Part shown: in pieces, positions 1-9,073 of the stretch
Layout of the letters: every line of letters begins with the position of its first letter
Numbering within the stretch: position 1 is the stretch's first letter
Source: Siccirubricoccus deserti
GTDB lineage: Bacteria > Pseudomonadota > Alphaproteobacteria > Acetobacterales > Acetobacteraceae
Reading direction: 5' to 3'
DNA: 64,000 bases
Assembly (NCBI RefSeq): GCF_014283215.1
Contig: NZ_JACOMF010000019.1
Coordinates: 1 to 64,000 of the forward strand
Program-made: the position numbers and the translations under genes
The notes under the pieces: generated by a model
Seen by the model: only the letters and a program-made list of their open reading frames with translations
What the model was told of the DNA's origin: nothing
The model's database searches: none

Positions 1-445
1 AGAGCCGCAGCGCGACGGGCACCGGCACCTCGCCGCGGGCCAGGGTGAGCGAAACCAGGGCTTGGCAGTTCGCCGTCTTCCCCAGCACGCCAGCGTATTG
101 CTGAGCGACCCCGACCGAGTGCTCGCCCTTCTTGGGTAGCGCGGTGTCATCGATGATCAGCATCGCCTCCGGCCCGCCCACGAGGCGGTCCGCCTCGCGC
201 GCCAGCACCATTTCGAGTGGGGCGGTCTGCCAGGCAGGGCTGCTAATGAAGTGGTGCAGTTGGTCACAGTCGGCAGGCGCAATCCGCGCCGCCATCGGCT
301 GTACGCTCTTGCGCTCCCCCGGCCCCAGCAGACCCCGCACATACACTGGCGCCCAGCGCTGCCGCACCTTGTGACCAAGAGCCCCCAAGAATGGCTTCAG
401 CCACTCGGCAAAGGTCGATTCCCACTCCGCTGCCGCTTCGATCAT
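1..445 (-). CDS. IS701-family transposase, C-terminally truncated by window edge
   Basis: About 148 residues of the N-terminal part are present; the rest lies left of the window. The protein starts at the ATG read leftwards from 445. It contains [20 protein letters not shown] near residues 97-116, followed by a GKTANCQ stretch. This Asp-containing block and the conserved GK-NCQ segment are typical of IS701-type DDE transposases. In this family the enzyme cuts and rejoins the element ends. Whether the element is complete cannot be seen. It lies downstream of the GH3-family gene, pointing away from it. Confidence 0.8.
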   Translation of the reverse strand, partial: MIEAAAEWESTFAEWLKPFLGALGHKVRQRWAPVYVRGLLGPGERKSVQPMAARIAPADCDQLHHFISSPAWQTAPLEMVLAREADRLVGGPEAMLIIDDTALPKKGEHSVGVAQQYAGVLGKTANCQALVSLTLARGEVPVPVALRL

Positions 446-723
446 GCGCCACCTCACCGGGCCGCACCTCAATCGGAACGTCCATCAGCTTACCAGCCGG
501 GATCTCAGGCCAACAGAAATCTGCCGAAGTAGTGTTAGTACTCCCCGGAAAACCGCTGCGCCGTTTTGCGGGGGAGGCCAAATGGTCTCTCCCGATCAGC
601 GCTCCGGTCCAGCCTTCCGCGGCAAAGCCGCGGAAGGACGCCAGGAAGCGCCCGGTTCCGACAGGCGCTCGTGTTGCAGGGGGGGCGCTCCCGGGCCGCA
701 TTCGCCCCGCGCGTGGCACCGCC
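446..723. other. gene-free stretch between transposase and GH3 gene
   Basis: No credible coding frame was found. The stretch probably includes the outer end of the IS701-type element, but I could not fix its terminal inverted repeat because only one end is visible. A strong hairpin at 613-637 is listed separately. Confidence 0.4.
613..637. terminator. perfect hairpin downstream of GH3 gene
   Basis: An 11-bp perfect stem (613-623 with 627-637) closes on an AAA triloop. It lies about 87 bases past the stop of the GH3-family gene on the minus strand. No T-tract follows on either strand, so it may be a stabilising or Rho-assisted end rather than a classical intrinsic terminator. Confidence 0.45.
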
Positions 724-2229
724 TCAACCGGCGAGCGCCGCTGCGGCAGCGGCAAATCGCTCTGGGTCGGCCAGCACTCGTGGCACCTTGTGCTGCCCGC
801 CGAGCTTGCCCTGCGCCCGCATCCAGCCGGCGAAGGCGCCGGGCGGCAGCAGCACCACCTCCGGCGGATCGAGCTGCCCGCCACGCCGGTGCGCCGCATA
901 ATCATCATTCCGGCTGACCAGCGACGCATCCAGCGCGGCTGCCAGCCGTGGCGCCAGCCCGGGGGGAGCGGTGGCGGCCGGTTCCACCAGCCAGCGGTGG
1001 CCACCGCGCGCATCGCGGAACACCGGCCCCACCATATACTCCGCCACCGCCAGCCCGAAGGATTCGGCCGCGCCAAGCAGCGCCGCCTCGATCTCCTCGC
1101 CGGACAGGTGCTCGCCGAAGGCCGACAGCGTGTAGGAGGTGCGGCCGGTCACCAGCAGCCGCGGCGGCGCGCGGGAGATGAATCGCACCGTGTCGCCCAG
1201 CACATAGCTCCACAGCCCGGCGCAGGAGGTGACGACCACGGCGTACTCCACCCCGGTCTCGATGGTGGCCACCCAGTGCCGGGTCGGCGCCGCCGTGCCC
1301 AGCTCGCCAACCGGAACGAATTCCCAGAACACCCCGCGATCCGCCAGCAGCCGCAGCCCTTCGCCCGAGCCTCCATCGGCGATGGCGCAGAAGCCCTCGC
1401 TGGCCGGGTAGACCTCGCGGGTCGAACACGTCGCCGGCAGGAAAGGGGCGAGGCGCTCGCGGTAGGGAGCCCAGGCGACGCCGCCATGCACCAGCAACTC
1501 CAGCCCTGGCAGCGGCGGCATACCGTACCGCACCGCCAGCCGCTCCAGCAGGATCAACAGCCAGGACGGTGTGCCGGAGAGCACCCGGACCGCGTCATGC
1601 GGCACCGCCTCGGCCAGCGCCGCCAGCTTGCGGTCCCAATCCTCGATCAGCGCCAGCGGGCGCGGCGGGAAGGTCCAGGGCGCGAGGAAGCTGGGCACCT
1701 CCACCGCGGCAATGCCGGACAGGTCGCCCTGCCGCACGTTTCCCTGGCCCTTGGGCACGATTCTCTCCAGCGCGGTCGAGCCGCCGAGCATGAAGGTGAG
1801 CCCGCCGAGGACCCGGCTGCGCGGATGGTGGTGCAGATGCCAGGCCAGCACGTCCAGCGCCGCCGCCCGGTTGGCCCGCACCATCGCCCGGCTGACCGGG
1901 ATGTGCTTGGTCCGGCCGGAGGTGGTGCCGGAGGAGAGCGCGAAATACGGCATTCGCCCTGGCCAGGTGACATTGCGCAGCAGCGGGTAGGCCGGCTGCC
2001 ACCAGTCGCGCCAGAAGCTTTCGTAATCGCCGAGCGGCACCCGCGCCTGGTAGCTGGCGACGTCGCGGAGGCCGGCGAAGCCGTGCCGCGCGCCGAAGCG
2101 CGTGCCCGCCGCGCGGCGCAGCAGCCGCCGCAGCAGCGAGGCCTGCGCCGCCGCCGCATCCTGCCGCCGCAGCACAGCGATGCGCCGGCGGGTCAGCGCA
2201 TGCAGCAGCGGCGTCGCGTCGAGGATCAT
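724..2229 (-). CDS. GH3-family acyl-adenylating amido synthetase-like protein
   Basis: The protein has 501 residues. It belongs to the GH3 branch of the adenylating enzymes, whose plant members join auxin or jasmonate to amino acids through an acyl-AMP intermediate; bacterial members are mostly uncharacterised. The phosphate-binding signature SSGTTSGRTKHIP is at residues 99-111, and a WRDWWQPAYPLL segment precedes it, as in GH3 proteins. I start at ATG 2229 because it overlaps the acylase stop as ATGA; a longer frame would add 28 low-complexity residues. Translational coupling to an acylase suggests linked amide making and breaking. The substrate cannot be read from sequence. Confidence 0.82.
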   Translation of the reverse strand: MILDATPLLHALTRRRIAVLRRQDAAAAQASLLRRLLRRAAGTRFGARHGFAGLRDVASYQARVPLGDYESFWRDWWQPAYPLLRNVTWPGRMPYFALSSGTTSGRTKHIPVSRAMVRANRAAALDVLAWHLHHHPRSRVLGGLTFMLGGSTALERIVPKGQGNVRQGDLSGIAAVEVPSFLAPWTFPPRPLALIEDWDRKLAALAEAVPHDAVRVLSGTPSWLLILLERLAVRYGMPPLPGLELLVHGGVAWAPYRERLAPFLPATCSTREVYPASEGFCAIADGGSGEGLRLLADRGVFWEFVPVGELGTAAPTRHWVATIETGVEYAVVVTSCAGLWSYVLGDTVRFISRAPPRLLVTGRTSYTLSAFGEHLSGEEIEAALLGAAESFGLAVAEYMVGPVFRDARGGHRWLVEPAATAPPGLAPRLAAALDASLVSRNDDYAAHRRGGQLDPPEVVLLPPGAFAGWMRAQGKLGGQHKVPRVLADPERFAAAAAALAG

Positions 2230-4493
2230 GGTCGCAGCACCGTCACCCGGGGGTACTCCGCCGCCACCGTCTCCGGCCGCAGCGGCAGGCGGATGCTGCG
2301 GCCCTCCCGCCACAGCGGCACCTGGTCGGCGAAGGCGGCACTGCCGAGCCAGCCGTCCTGGCCGCCGAACAGGGTGAACCAGTTGGCGTCCAGGTCGGCC
2401 ATGTCGGAGATCTGCCGCGCCATGGAGCCGAAGCTCACCTCATGCGGGCCGGTGACCATTCCATGCCCGGTCTTCATCGGCGTCTCGCGCGAGCCGCCGA
2501 CCGGGAAATCGGCCAGCACGAAGGCGCGGCCGAGCAGCGGCAGGTTCACCAGCCAATGCGCCACCCGCAGCCGGTGCACCTCGCCCCAGTCGCGATAGCG
2601 GGCCGCATCCGGTGCCGCCCCCGCCACCGCCGCGCGCAATACCGCCTCGCACCGCGCCGGCGGCAGCGCATCGAGGTCGCGCAGCAGGAAGGTGGTGAGG
2701 AAATTCCAGCCGGTCTCCGGTCCACGCCCGCTGCCGCCCTCGGGCTGCAGCGCGGGGGCGAGGCGGGCCAGGAGCAGCTCGAAGACCAGGGCGGCGCGGC
2801 TGTCGGCGGCGTAGTCCCCATCCCAGCCGCGCAGCGGGGCGAGCAGCGCCGGCTCGGGCGCACCGCCCGGCAGTGCGTCCAGCCGGGCCAGCAGCCCCTC
2901 GGCCAGCGCCGCCGCCTTGGGCGCCACCGTGTCGCGTTGCAGCGCGGCGAGGTCGGCGGCGGTCAGCCGCGGTCGCGCCTGCAGCAGTGCCCGCAGGCGG
3001 GCGACGCGGTCGCCATCCGAGAAGAAATAGCCGATGGGCGGCGGCGCCTTCACCCAGCTTGCCGGATTCTCATTGGCCGAGGCCAATATGCCCTCGGGCG
3101 GGTCCTCCAGATGCGGCAACGCCCCGCCATCGCGCAACCGCCGCCAGGGGCTGGTCGCGGCCGGGTCGGCGGCATCCAGCACCGGGTCGGTCGCGGGGAA
3201 GCCGGCGCGGTCGGGCAGCAACGCCGCGGTCAGCCGGCCGATGCGCCCCGCCCGGTCGACCCAGAGCATGTTCTGCGGCGAGACTGCGAAGTTGGCGAAG
3301 CTGGCACGGAACGCCTCCCCGTCACGGGCCCGGGCGGCGCGCAGCAGGGCGGTGATCTCATCGGCCGGCTCATGCCCGGCCCAGCGCAGCGCGATCGGCT
3401 CCCCCGGCCGCGAGGGCACCACGGCGGCATCGGTCACCACCGGCCCCTGCGGCGAGAGCCGCACCCGCCGGGTCGCCGCGAACCACAACCGCTGGCGGAT
3501 GCGGACCTCGGCCTCGGTGAGCGGCTGGGCGGAGACGTCGAACAGATCGGAGGAGGCCGCCCGCAGATTCGTCCCGCCCCAGGCGATGTCCGGGCTGCGC
3601 CCGAGGCCGATGATCGGCAGCCCCGGCACCATCATCCCGACTAGGTGGTAGGAGGGCGAGCGCATCCCGACCAGCAACCAGAGGTTCGGCAGCGACAGGC
3701 CGAGATGCGGATCGGAGGCCAGCATCGCCGCCCCGCTGGCACTCCGCCCGGGCGCCACCGCCACCGCATTGCTGCCGGAGCGCGACAGCCCGGTGAGGAG
3801 GGCGCCGAGCGCGGCCTGCCCGGAGTTCGCCGGCGCCAGCCCGGCCCCGGCTTCCCGGGTGCGGACCCAGAGCCGGGCGAAGCCGGGCTTCCCGCGCTCC
3901 GCCAGCAGGGAGAAATAGCCGAGCCAGTTGATGTCGGTGCCGGCCAGCCGGCCGATCGCCACGACGTCCTCGGGCGTATAGGGCTCGCGCCCCAGGCCGA
4001 GCAGCCCGGCCTCCGGCGGCCGCGGCCCGTGCAAGGTGGCGTGGTTCAGCCCGGCGACGAAGGCGGTGACGAAGGCCCTGGTCTCCTCCGGCCACCGCCG
4101 CACCACCTCGGGCGCGGCGCGGCCGAAGCCGAGGATGCGCAGCGCATGGTCGATGTCGGTGGCCAGCGGCCCCGCCACCTCAGCCAGCCGGCCCTGCGCC
4201 ACCAGCCGCAGCAGCGCCACCTGCACTCCGCGCAGATGCCCGTGCACCAGGCCCAGCGTGAAGGCCAGGTCGGTGTCGCTGCCGGCCTCGACCCAGGGCA
4301 CCAGATGGTCGTTCCAGCGGATCGTCACCGGCCCCTGGAGCGCCAGCCCGTCCCGCGGCAGCGCCGCCAGCCGGGATTCGATGCCGACCTGCCGCGGCAG
4401 CAGCGCGCCGCACCCCGGCAGCATGGCAATGGCCGCCAGCAGCAGCGCCGCCCGGCGCCGCAGCCTCGCCGATCCTCCTCTCGATGCCGGCAC
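2226..4493 (-). CDS. penicillin acylase family Ntn-hydrolase, probable lipoprotein
   Basis: The protein has 755 residues. The N-terminus is basic (RLRRR) and then hydrophobic, ending in LPGC, so Cys28 is a plausible lipidation site, although Pro at -2 is unusual. Family members are made as precursors that cleave themselves before a catalytic Ser. Here SGSN at 239-242 offers Ser241 as the new N-terminus of the beta chain, followed by a PHLGLSLPNLW motif. Relatives hydrolyse beta-lactams, N-acyl-homoserine lactones or other N-acyl amides in the periplasm. The gene overlaps the GH3 gene by ATGA and lies 66 bases behind the response regulator. Confidence 0.85.
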   Translation of the reverse strand: MPASRGGSARLRRRAALLLAAIAMLPGCGALLPRQVGIESRLAALPRDGLALQGPVTIRWNDHLVPWVEAGSDTDLAFTLGLVHGHLRGVQVALLRLVAQGRLAEVAGPLATDIDHALRILGFGRAAPEVVRRWPEETRAFVTAFVAGLNHATLHGPRPPEAGLLGLGREPYTPEDVVAIGRLAGTDINWLGYFSLLAERGKPGFARLWVRTREAGAGLAPANSGQAALGALLTGLSRSGSNAVAVAPGRSASGAAMLASDPHLGLSLPNLWLLVGMRSPSYHLVGMMVPGLPIIGLGRSPDIAWGGTNLRAASSDLFDVSAQPLTEAEVRIRQRLWFAATRRVRLSPQGPVVTDAAVVPSRPGEPIALRWAGHEPADEITALLRAARARDGEAFRASFANFAVSPQNMLWVDRAGRIGRLTAALLPDRAGFPATDPVLDAADPAATSPWRRLRDGGALPHLEDPPEGILASANENPASWVKAPPPIGYFFSDGDRVARLRALLQARPRLTAADLAALQRDTVAPKAAALAEGLLARLDALPGGAPEPALLAPLRGWDGDYAADSRAALVFELLLARLAPALQPEGGSGRGPETGWNFLTTFLLRDLDALPPARCEAVLRAAVAGAAPDAARYRDWGEVHRLRVAHWLVNLPLLGRAFVLADFPVGGSRETPMKTGHGMVTGPHEVSFGSMARQISDMADLDANWFTLFGGQDGWLGSAAFADQVPLWREGRSIRLPLRPETVAAEYPRVTVLRP

Positions 4494-4559
4494 CCTGGTC
4501 TCCCCGCCTGTCCACCCCTCAGCTTTGGGCGGCGGCCGGCCGACGCAAGCGGGTGAGTG

Positions 4560-4940
4560 TTACGATATGCTGCTGGCGACCGCCTCGATGGCGGCGACCA
4601 GCCGGCTGATATCGATCGGCTTGGTCAGCAGCCGCAGCGGGCCACTGCCGTCATGCAGGTGGCTGATACCCTCAGGGGGCGGGAAGCCGGTCATCACCAC
4701 CACCGGCAGCGCTGGCCGCTCGGCCCGCAGTCGGAAGATCAGCTCCCGCCCGTCCAGCCGCGGCATACGCAGGTCGGTCAGCAGCACGTCGAAGGTCGCT
4801 CCGGCGGCGGCAAGCTCCAGCGCTGCCTGGCCATCCGCCGCCGCCAGCACGACGAAGCCGGCCTCCGCCAGGCCTTCCTCCAGCACCTCGGCGGCGAGCC
4901 ATTCATCCTCGGCCATCAGCACCCGCAATGGCGGGGTCAT
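4560..4940 (-). CDS. CheY-like single-domain response regulator
   Basis: The 126-residue protein is a lone receiver domain without an output domain. The acidic pair E11-D12, phosphoacceptor D56 in LLTDLRMP, T84 in VMTG and K107 in LTKP fit the receiver fold. The ATG at 4940 overlaps the kinase stop as ATGA, so the kinase upstream is the likely phosphodonor. Such proteins act by protein contact, in phosphorelays or at flagellar motors. No downstream partner is visible here. Confidence 0.88.
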   Translation of the reverse strand: MTPPLRVLMAEDEWLAAEVLEEGLAEAGFVVLAAADGQAALELAAAGATFDVLLTDLRMPRLDGRELIFRLRAERPALPVVVMTGFPPPEGISHLHDGSGPLRLLTKPIDISRLVAAIEAVASSIS

Positions 4941-6520
4941 GCCACCGGTCCTGAGACGGTGCGGGCAAGCGGCAGCGTCATGCGGAACACCGCGCCGGCA
5001 TCCGGCCGGCCCTCGGCCCAATTGGTCCAGGCGATCCGGCCGCCCATGCCGCGCAGCAGGCCGGCGGCGATCGGCAGGCCGAGGCCGGTGCCCTGGCCAG
5101 GGTCCTTGCTGGTGACGAAGGGGTCGAGGATATGCGCGGCGATAGCCGCCGGGACACCGCCGCCGGTGTCGCGCACCGCGATCACCGCGCTGCCCGGCTC
5201 GGCGCCGGTGGTGAGGCTGACGGTGATGCGGCCGGGCGCATCGGGCTCCAGCAGGCGGCGGCGCGTGACCGCGTCGCGGGCGTTCTCCAGCAGGTGCAGC
5301 AGGGCCTGCTCCAGTTGGGCGGCGCGGCCGCGCACCGGCACCGTGGTGGCGCCGACCGGCTCCAGCACCACCTCGATCCGCTCGAGCTGCCAGGCGCGCT
5401 GCGCCACCTCCACCGTGGCGGCGGCGGTGGCGGCGGCGTCGAACACCTCGGTGGCGCCCGGGGCGTCCCGCGCCAGCTCGCGCATCCGCTCCAGCAGCGT
5501 GCCGAGCCGGCGGGTCTGGTCCAGCACCACCTCCAGCGCCCGGCGCGGCGTGCCGATGCCCTGCTCCAACGCTGCCCGTGCCCGTTCGGTCCACAGGCCG
5601 ATGATGTTCACCGGCTGGCTCATCTCATGCGCGACGCCGGCACACATGGCGCCGATGGTGGCGCGCCGCGCCGCCTCCACCAGATCGGCCTGCAGCCGGC
5701 GCAGCTGGGTGACGTCGCGCAGGCTGCCCAGCAGCCGTGGCGGCTCTCCCTCGGTGCCAGGCAGCGGGACTAGCACAGTGTGCCAATGGCGGGTGACCTG
5801 GCCGATGTCCTCAAGCGCCGGCATCGTGCTTTCCCAGTCGCGCGGCGCGCCGGTGGCGAGGCAGGCGGCGAATTGCCTTGCCAGCTCGGCCGCCGCCTCG
5901 GGCTCCAGCAGCCGCTCCGGGCTGATCCCTTCCAGCGCTTCCCGCGGGGCGCGGAACAGTCGGCAGAAGCTGGGGTTCACCGTCTCCAGGATGCAGCCCT
6001 CGGGCTCCGCTCGGACCACGAAGAGCGCATCGGGGATATGCTCGAAGAAGCCGGCGAGGCGGGCTTCGCTGTAGCGTGCGCGGTGTTCCGCCTCGCGCCG
6101 CTCGCCGATCTCGCGCCGCAGGCTGGCATTCGCCTCCGCCAGCGCCTGAACCGAGGGCAGCGCCAGGATCCGCGGCAGCAGCGGCCAGATGACGATGGCG
6201 GTGACGACGGACACCACCGCGGTCGCCGCCTTAAGCATGCCCTGCACGCCGTAGCCGGGATGCCAGAGAGTCCAGGCAGCCATGAAATGCGTCGCGCCGC
6301 AGAGCAGGATGAAGGCGGCGAAAAGCTCGACCGCCCAGGGATAGAGGAGGCCCCTCCGGCGCATGGCGACGATCATCAGAACCGCCAGGATGGACCAATA
6401 GGCAAGCCCCGTCAGCACGTCCGAGACCAGATGCAGCCAGATCAGATCCGACCGCCAGAGCAGGCAGACCCCATGCGGGGACAGCGCCTCGGTCTCCAGT
6501 AGCGCGGCGATGCCGGACAT
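4937..6520 (-). CDS. membrane histidine kinase with ethylene-receptor-like sensor domain
   Basis: The 527-residue protein has three predicted membrane spans within residues 25-120, a PAS-like region (about 150-270), an H-box with H298 in VAHEMSQP, an N-box near N413, a D451TGGG box and GTGLGL at 477-482. The membrane part reads like the copper/ethylene domain of plant ETR1. D34, Y41, I71, C74 and H78 match ETR1 D25, Y32, I62, C65 and H69 with a constant offset of nine, and FILLCGATH is nearly identical. One difference is L45 where ETR1 has Pro36. The kinase is coupled to a CheY-like regulator. Ethylene binding is inferred, not shown. Confidence 0.85.
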   Translation of the reverse strand: MSGIAALLETEALSPHGVCLLWRSDLIWLHLVSDVLTGLAYWSILAVLMIVAMRRRGLLYPWAVELFAAFILLCGATHFMAAWTLWHPGYGVQGMLKAATAVVSVVTAIVIWPLLPRILALPSVQALAEANASLRREIGERREAEHRARYSEARLAGFFEHIPDALFVVRAEPEGCILETVNPSFCRLFRAPREALEGISPERLLEPEAAAELARQFAACLATGAPRDWESTMPALEDIGQVTRHWHTVLVPLPGTEGEPPRLLGSLRDVTQLRRLQADLVEAARRATIGAMCAGVAHEMSQPVNIIGLWTERARAALEQGIGTPRRALEVVLDQTRRLGTLLERMRELARDAPGATEVFDAAATAAATVEVAQRAWQLERIEVVLEPVGATTVPVRGRAAQLEQALLHLLENARDAVTRRRLLEPDAPGRITVSLTTGAEPGSAVIAVRDTGGGVPAAIAAHILDPFVTSKDPGQGTGLGLPIAAGLLRGMGGRIAWTNWAEGRPDAGAVFRMTLPLARTVSGPVA

Positions 6521-6660
6521 GAACCACCGATCCGTGGAGAAATGGACGCGAAAATGCGAATGACCAATGCGTCACTATCGGTTCGCGCTGGCATATGTGC
6601 GAGGTGTGAGCCGGTTGTCCCACCGTCTTGTGATGGCCGGGTGCATGACGCGTCCCTTGC

Positions 6661-8361
6661 TCAACCACGGCGCATCGCGCGGGTCAGCGCCAGCACCGGC
6701 AGCAGCCCGGCGGCGACGATGAGCAGCGCGGCGGTGCTGGCCTCGGCCAGCCGCTCGTCGGCGGCCAGGCTGTGGACGCGGACCGCCAGAGTGTCGAAGT
6801 CGAAGGGCCGGACGATCAGCGTCGCCGGCAGCTCCTTCATCGTATCGACGAAGACCAGCAGGAAGGCGGTCAGCAGGCTGCCGCGGGCCAGCGGCAGTTC
6901 GACCCGCCAGATCGCCCCGGCTGGCCGGGCGCCGAGCACCCGCGCCGCGTCGCGCAGGCTGGGCTTCAGCCGGGCCAGCCCTGAATCGACGGCCGACAGC
7001 GCCACTGCCAGGAAGCGGACCAGATAGGCGAAGACCAGCGCGGCGATGCCGCCCGAGAGCAGCAACCCGGTGGAGATGCCGAAGCGGGTGCGCATCCAGC
7101 CATCCAGCGCATTGTCGAACAACCCGAGCGGCACGAGCGTGCCGACCGCGATGACCGAGCCGGGGATGGCGTAGCCGAGGCCGGCGACCCGGCTGGCGAG
7201 CTTCTGCAGCGGCCGCGGATGCAGCCGCGCCGCCCAGGCCAGGACGCTGGCCAGCACCACTGCCGCCAGCGCCGTGATTGCCGCCAGGAAGAGGCTGTTC
7301 CGGGCAAAGGGCAGAAAGCGGTGCGACTCCAGCGGATCGCCGACCTGCAGCATCAGCGCCAGCAGCGCCCCGGCCGGCACCACGAAGCCCAGCAGCACCG
7401 GCAGGCTGCAGGCCAGCAGCGCCACCGCCGCCTTCCAGCCGTGCAGCACCACCGGCCGCAGCGGCGGGACCCGCCCGGTGGTCGGGTGGAAGCGCCGGCC
7501 ACCGCGCGAGACCTGCTCCAGCAGCAGCAGCAGGGCGACGAGGCCCATCAGGCAGGCGGCAAGCTGGCTGGCGGCGCTGCGGTCGCCGAGGCCGAACCAA
7601 GCCTCGTAGATGCCGGTGGTGAAGGTGCGCAGGGCGAAATGCTGCACCGTGCCGAAATCCGCCAGGGTCTCCATCAGCGCCAGCGCCACCCCGCCGACAA
7701 TCGCCGGCCGGGCCAGCGGCAGGGCCAGGCGGAGGAAGCAGCGCGGCAGCGAATGGCCGAGGGTGCGGGAGGCTTCGAGCAGGCAGACGCTCTGCTGCAG
7801 GAAGGCGCTGCGGCACAGCAGGTAGACATAGGGGTAGAGCACCATGCCGAGCATCAGCGCCGCCCCGGGCAGGCTGCGGATCTCGGGGAACCAGTATTCA
7901 CCCCAGCGCAGCCCGGTGGCGTCGCGCAAGCCGGTCTGCACCGGCCCGGCGACGTCCAGCAACCAAGTATAGGCATAGCCGCAGACATAGGCCGGCATTG
8001 CCATGGGCAGCAGCAGCGCCACCTCCAGCACCGGCTGGCCGGGGAAGCGGCAGGCGGTGACCAGCCAGGCGGAGAGCGCCCCGGCGGAGGCCACCATCAG
8101 CCCGACCAGCAGCGCCAGCAGCGCCGAATTGGCCAGCATCTCCGGCAAGGTGGTGGCGGCGATATGGTGCCAGACCGTCCCGGCCGGGGCCGCCGCCGAA
8201 ACCAGCACGGCCAGCAGCGGGGCGGCGATCAGCCCGGCGAGCGGCAGGACCAGCCAGGCCCAGCCCGGGCCGCGGCGGCGCGGCCGCGGCAGGGCGAGGC
8301 CCGGGCCCAGCAGGGCAGGGGCTGGCAGAGGGGGGGCTGGCAGGGGAGGGGCGGCCGACAT
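6661..8361 (-). CDS. ABC transporter permease, FbpB/iron type (fused tandem)
   Basis: The 566-residue polytopic protein has two permease halves. Each carries an EAA-type loop that contacts the ATPase: EASRTLG near residue 197 and DAARVLGARPAG near 467. This double layout is typical of Fe(III) permeases (FbpB, SfuB, AfuB) and related importers such as ThiP. A proline-rich cytoplasmic tail precedes the first span, which begins near residue 33. No ATPase or substrate-binding gene lies next to it in this window, so the partners must be elsewhere. The substrate is unproven; iron is the best guess by family. Confidence 0.82.
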   Translation of the reverse strand: MSAAPPLPAPPLPAPALLGPGLALPRPRRRGPGWAWLVLPLAGLIAAPLLAVLVSAAAPAGTVWHHIAATTLPEMLANSALLALLVGLMVASAGALSAWLVTACRFPGQPVLEVALLLPMAMPAYVCGYAYTWLLDVAGPVQTGLRDATGLRWGEYWFPEIRSLPGAALMLGMVLYPYVYLLCRSAFLQQSVCLLEASRTLGHSLPRCFLRLALPLARPAIVGGVALALMETLADFGTVQHFALRTFTTGIYEAWFGLGDRSAASQLAACLMGLVALLLLLEQVSRGGRRFHPTTGRVPPLRPVVLHGWKAAVALLACSLPVLLGFVVPAGALLALMLQVGDPLESHRFLPFARNSLFLAAITALAAVVLASVLAWAARLHPRPLQKLASRVAGLGYAIPGSVIAVGTLVPLGLFDNALDGWMRTRFGISTGLLLSGGIAALVFAYLVRFLAVALSAVDSGLARLKPSLRDAARVLGARPAGAIWRVELPLARGSLLTAFLLVFVDTMKELPATLIVRPFDFDTLAVRVHSLAADERLAEASTAALLIVAAGLLPVLALTRAMRRG

Positions 8362-8422
8362 CTGCGATCTATTCTCAGTCGCCCGGTAGCATGCCGGCCT
8401 CTGGTGGAATACCCGGCCTGGG

Positions 8423-9073
8423 CTATTCGGCCGCCTTGCTCGCAGCCTTGCGCGTTTCCCATTCGGCGACGGTCATCCGCGGCACCTCGACGCGATCGGT
8501 GGTGCGGGCGTACCAGCCGCGGCCGTGCATGCGGCCAACCAGGTTCATCTTCGGCGTGTCGACGTAGCATTTCACCGGGTCGATCACGCAATCATCCCGG
8601 ACGTGCACGGCGATCACCCGGCCGAGGACGATGGTGTGGTGCCCCGCCGGCACCAGCTGGAAGGTCTCGCATTCCAGCGCCACGGGGCTCTCGGCGATCC
8701 GCGGCGGCCTGATGCGGGCGGAGGGCAGGGCAGTCAGCCCGGCTTCTTTCAACTCATCGACGCCGGGCGCGAAGTCCACGGCGGTGGCGTTCATCGCGTG
8801 GATTGCCTCCTCCGGCACAAGGCAGACGGTGAACTGGCCGGTGGCGCGGATGTTGGCGGCGGTGTCCTTCAGCGCGCCGGGGGCCTTCGGCCCACAGCCG
8901 ATGCCGATCACCACCGGGTTGTCGCTGAAGGCGTTGAAGAAGGAATAAGGCGCGGCATTCACCACCCCCTCCGCATCCTGGGTCACCACCCAGGCGATCG
9001 GCCGCGGCACCACGGTGGAGACGACCAGCTTGTAGCAATCCTGCGGCGGCAGCGTGGCGAAGTCGAACAGCAT
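8423..9073 (-). CDS. flavin reductase family protein (FMN-binding split barrel)
   Basis: The 216-residue protein starts near YKLVVSTVVPRPIAWV and has a NAAPYSFFNAFS segment, both typical of the flavin-reductase-like FMN-binding fold. Relatives reduce FMN with NAD(P)H for a two-component monooxygenase or act as uncharacterised flavoproteins. It lies 61 bases upstream of the permease gene on the same strand and is divergent from the chemoreceptor. No oxygenase partner is adjacent. Confidence 0.85.
   Translation of the reverse strand: MLFDFATLPPQDCYKLVVSTVVPRPIAWVVTQDAEGVVNAAPYSFFNAFSDNPVVIGIGCGPKAPGALKDTAANIRATGQFTVCLVPEEAIHAMNATAVDFAPGVDELKEAGLTALPSARIRPPRIAESPVALECETFQLVPAGHHTIVLGRVIAVHVRDDCVIDPVKCYVDTPKMNLVGRMHGRGWYARTTDRVEVPRMTVAEWETRKAASKAAE

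Noticed and set aside
391-2598. Very long open frame on the plus strand opposite the GH3 and acylase genes
   Set aside because: Its protein is low-complexity Arg/Gly/Ala/Gln sequence without any known domain. Long antisense frames are expected in very GC-rich DNA, and the opposite strand has clear family motifs.
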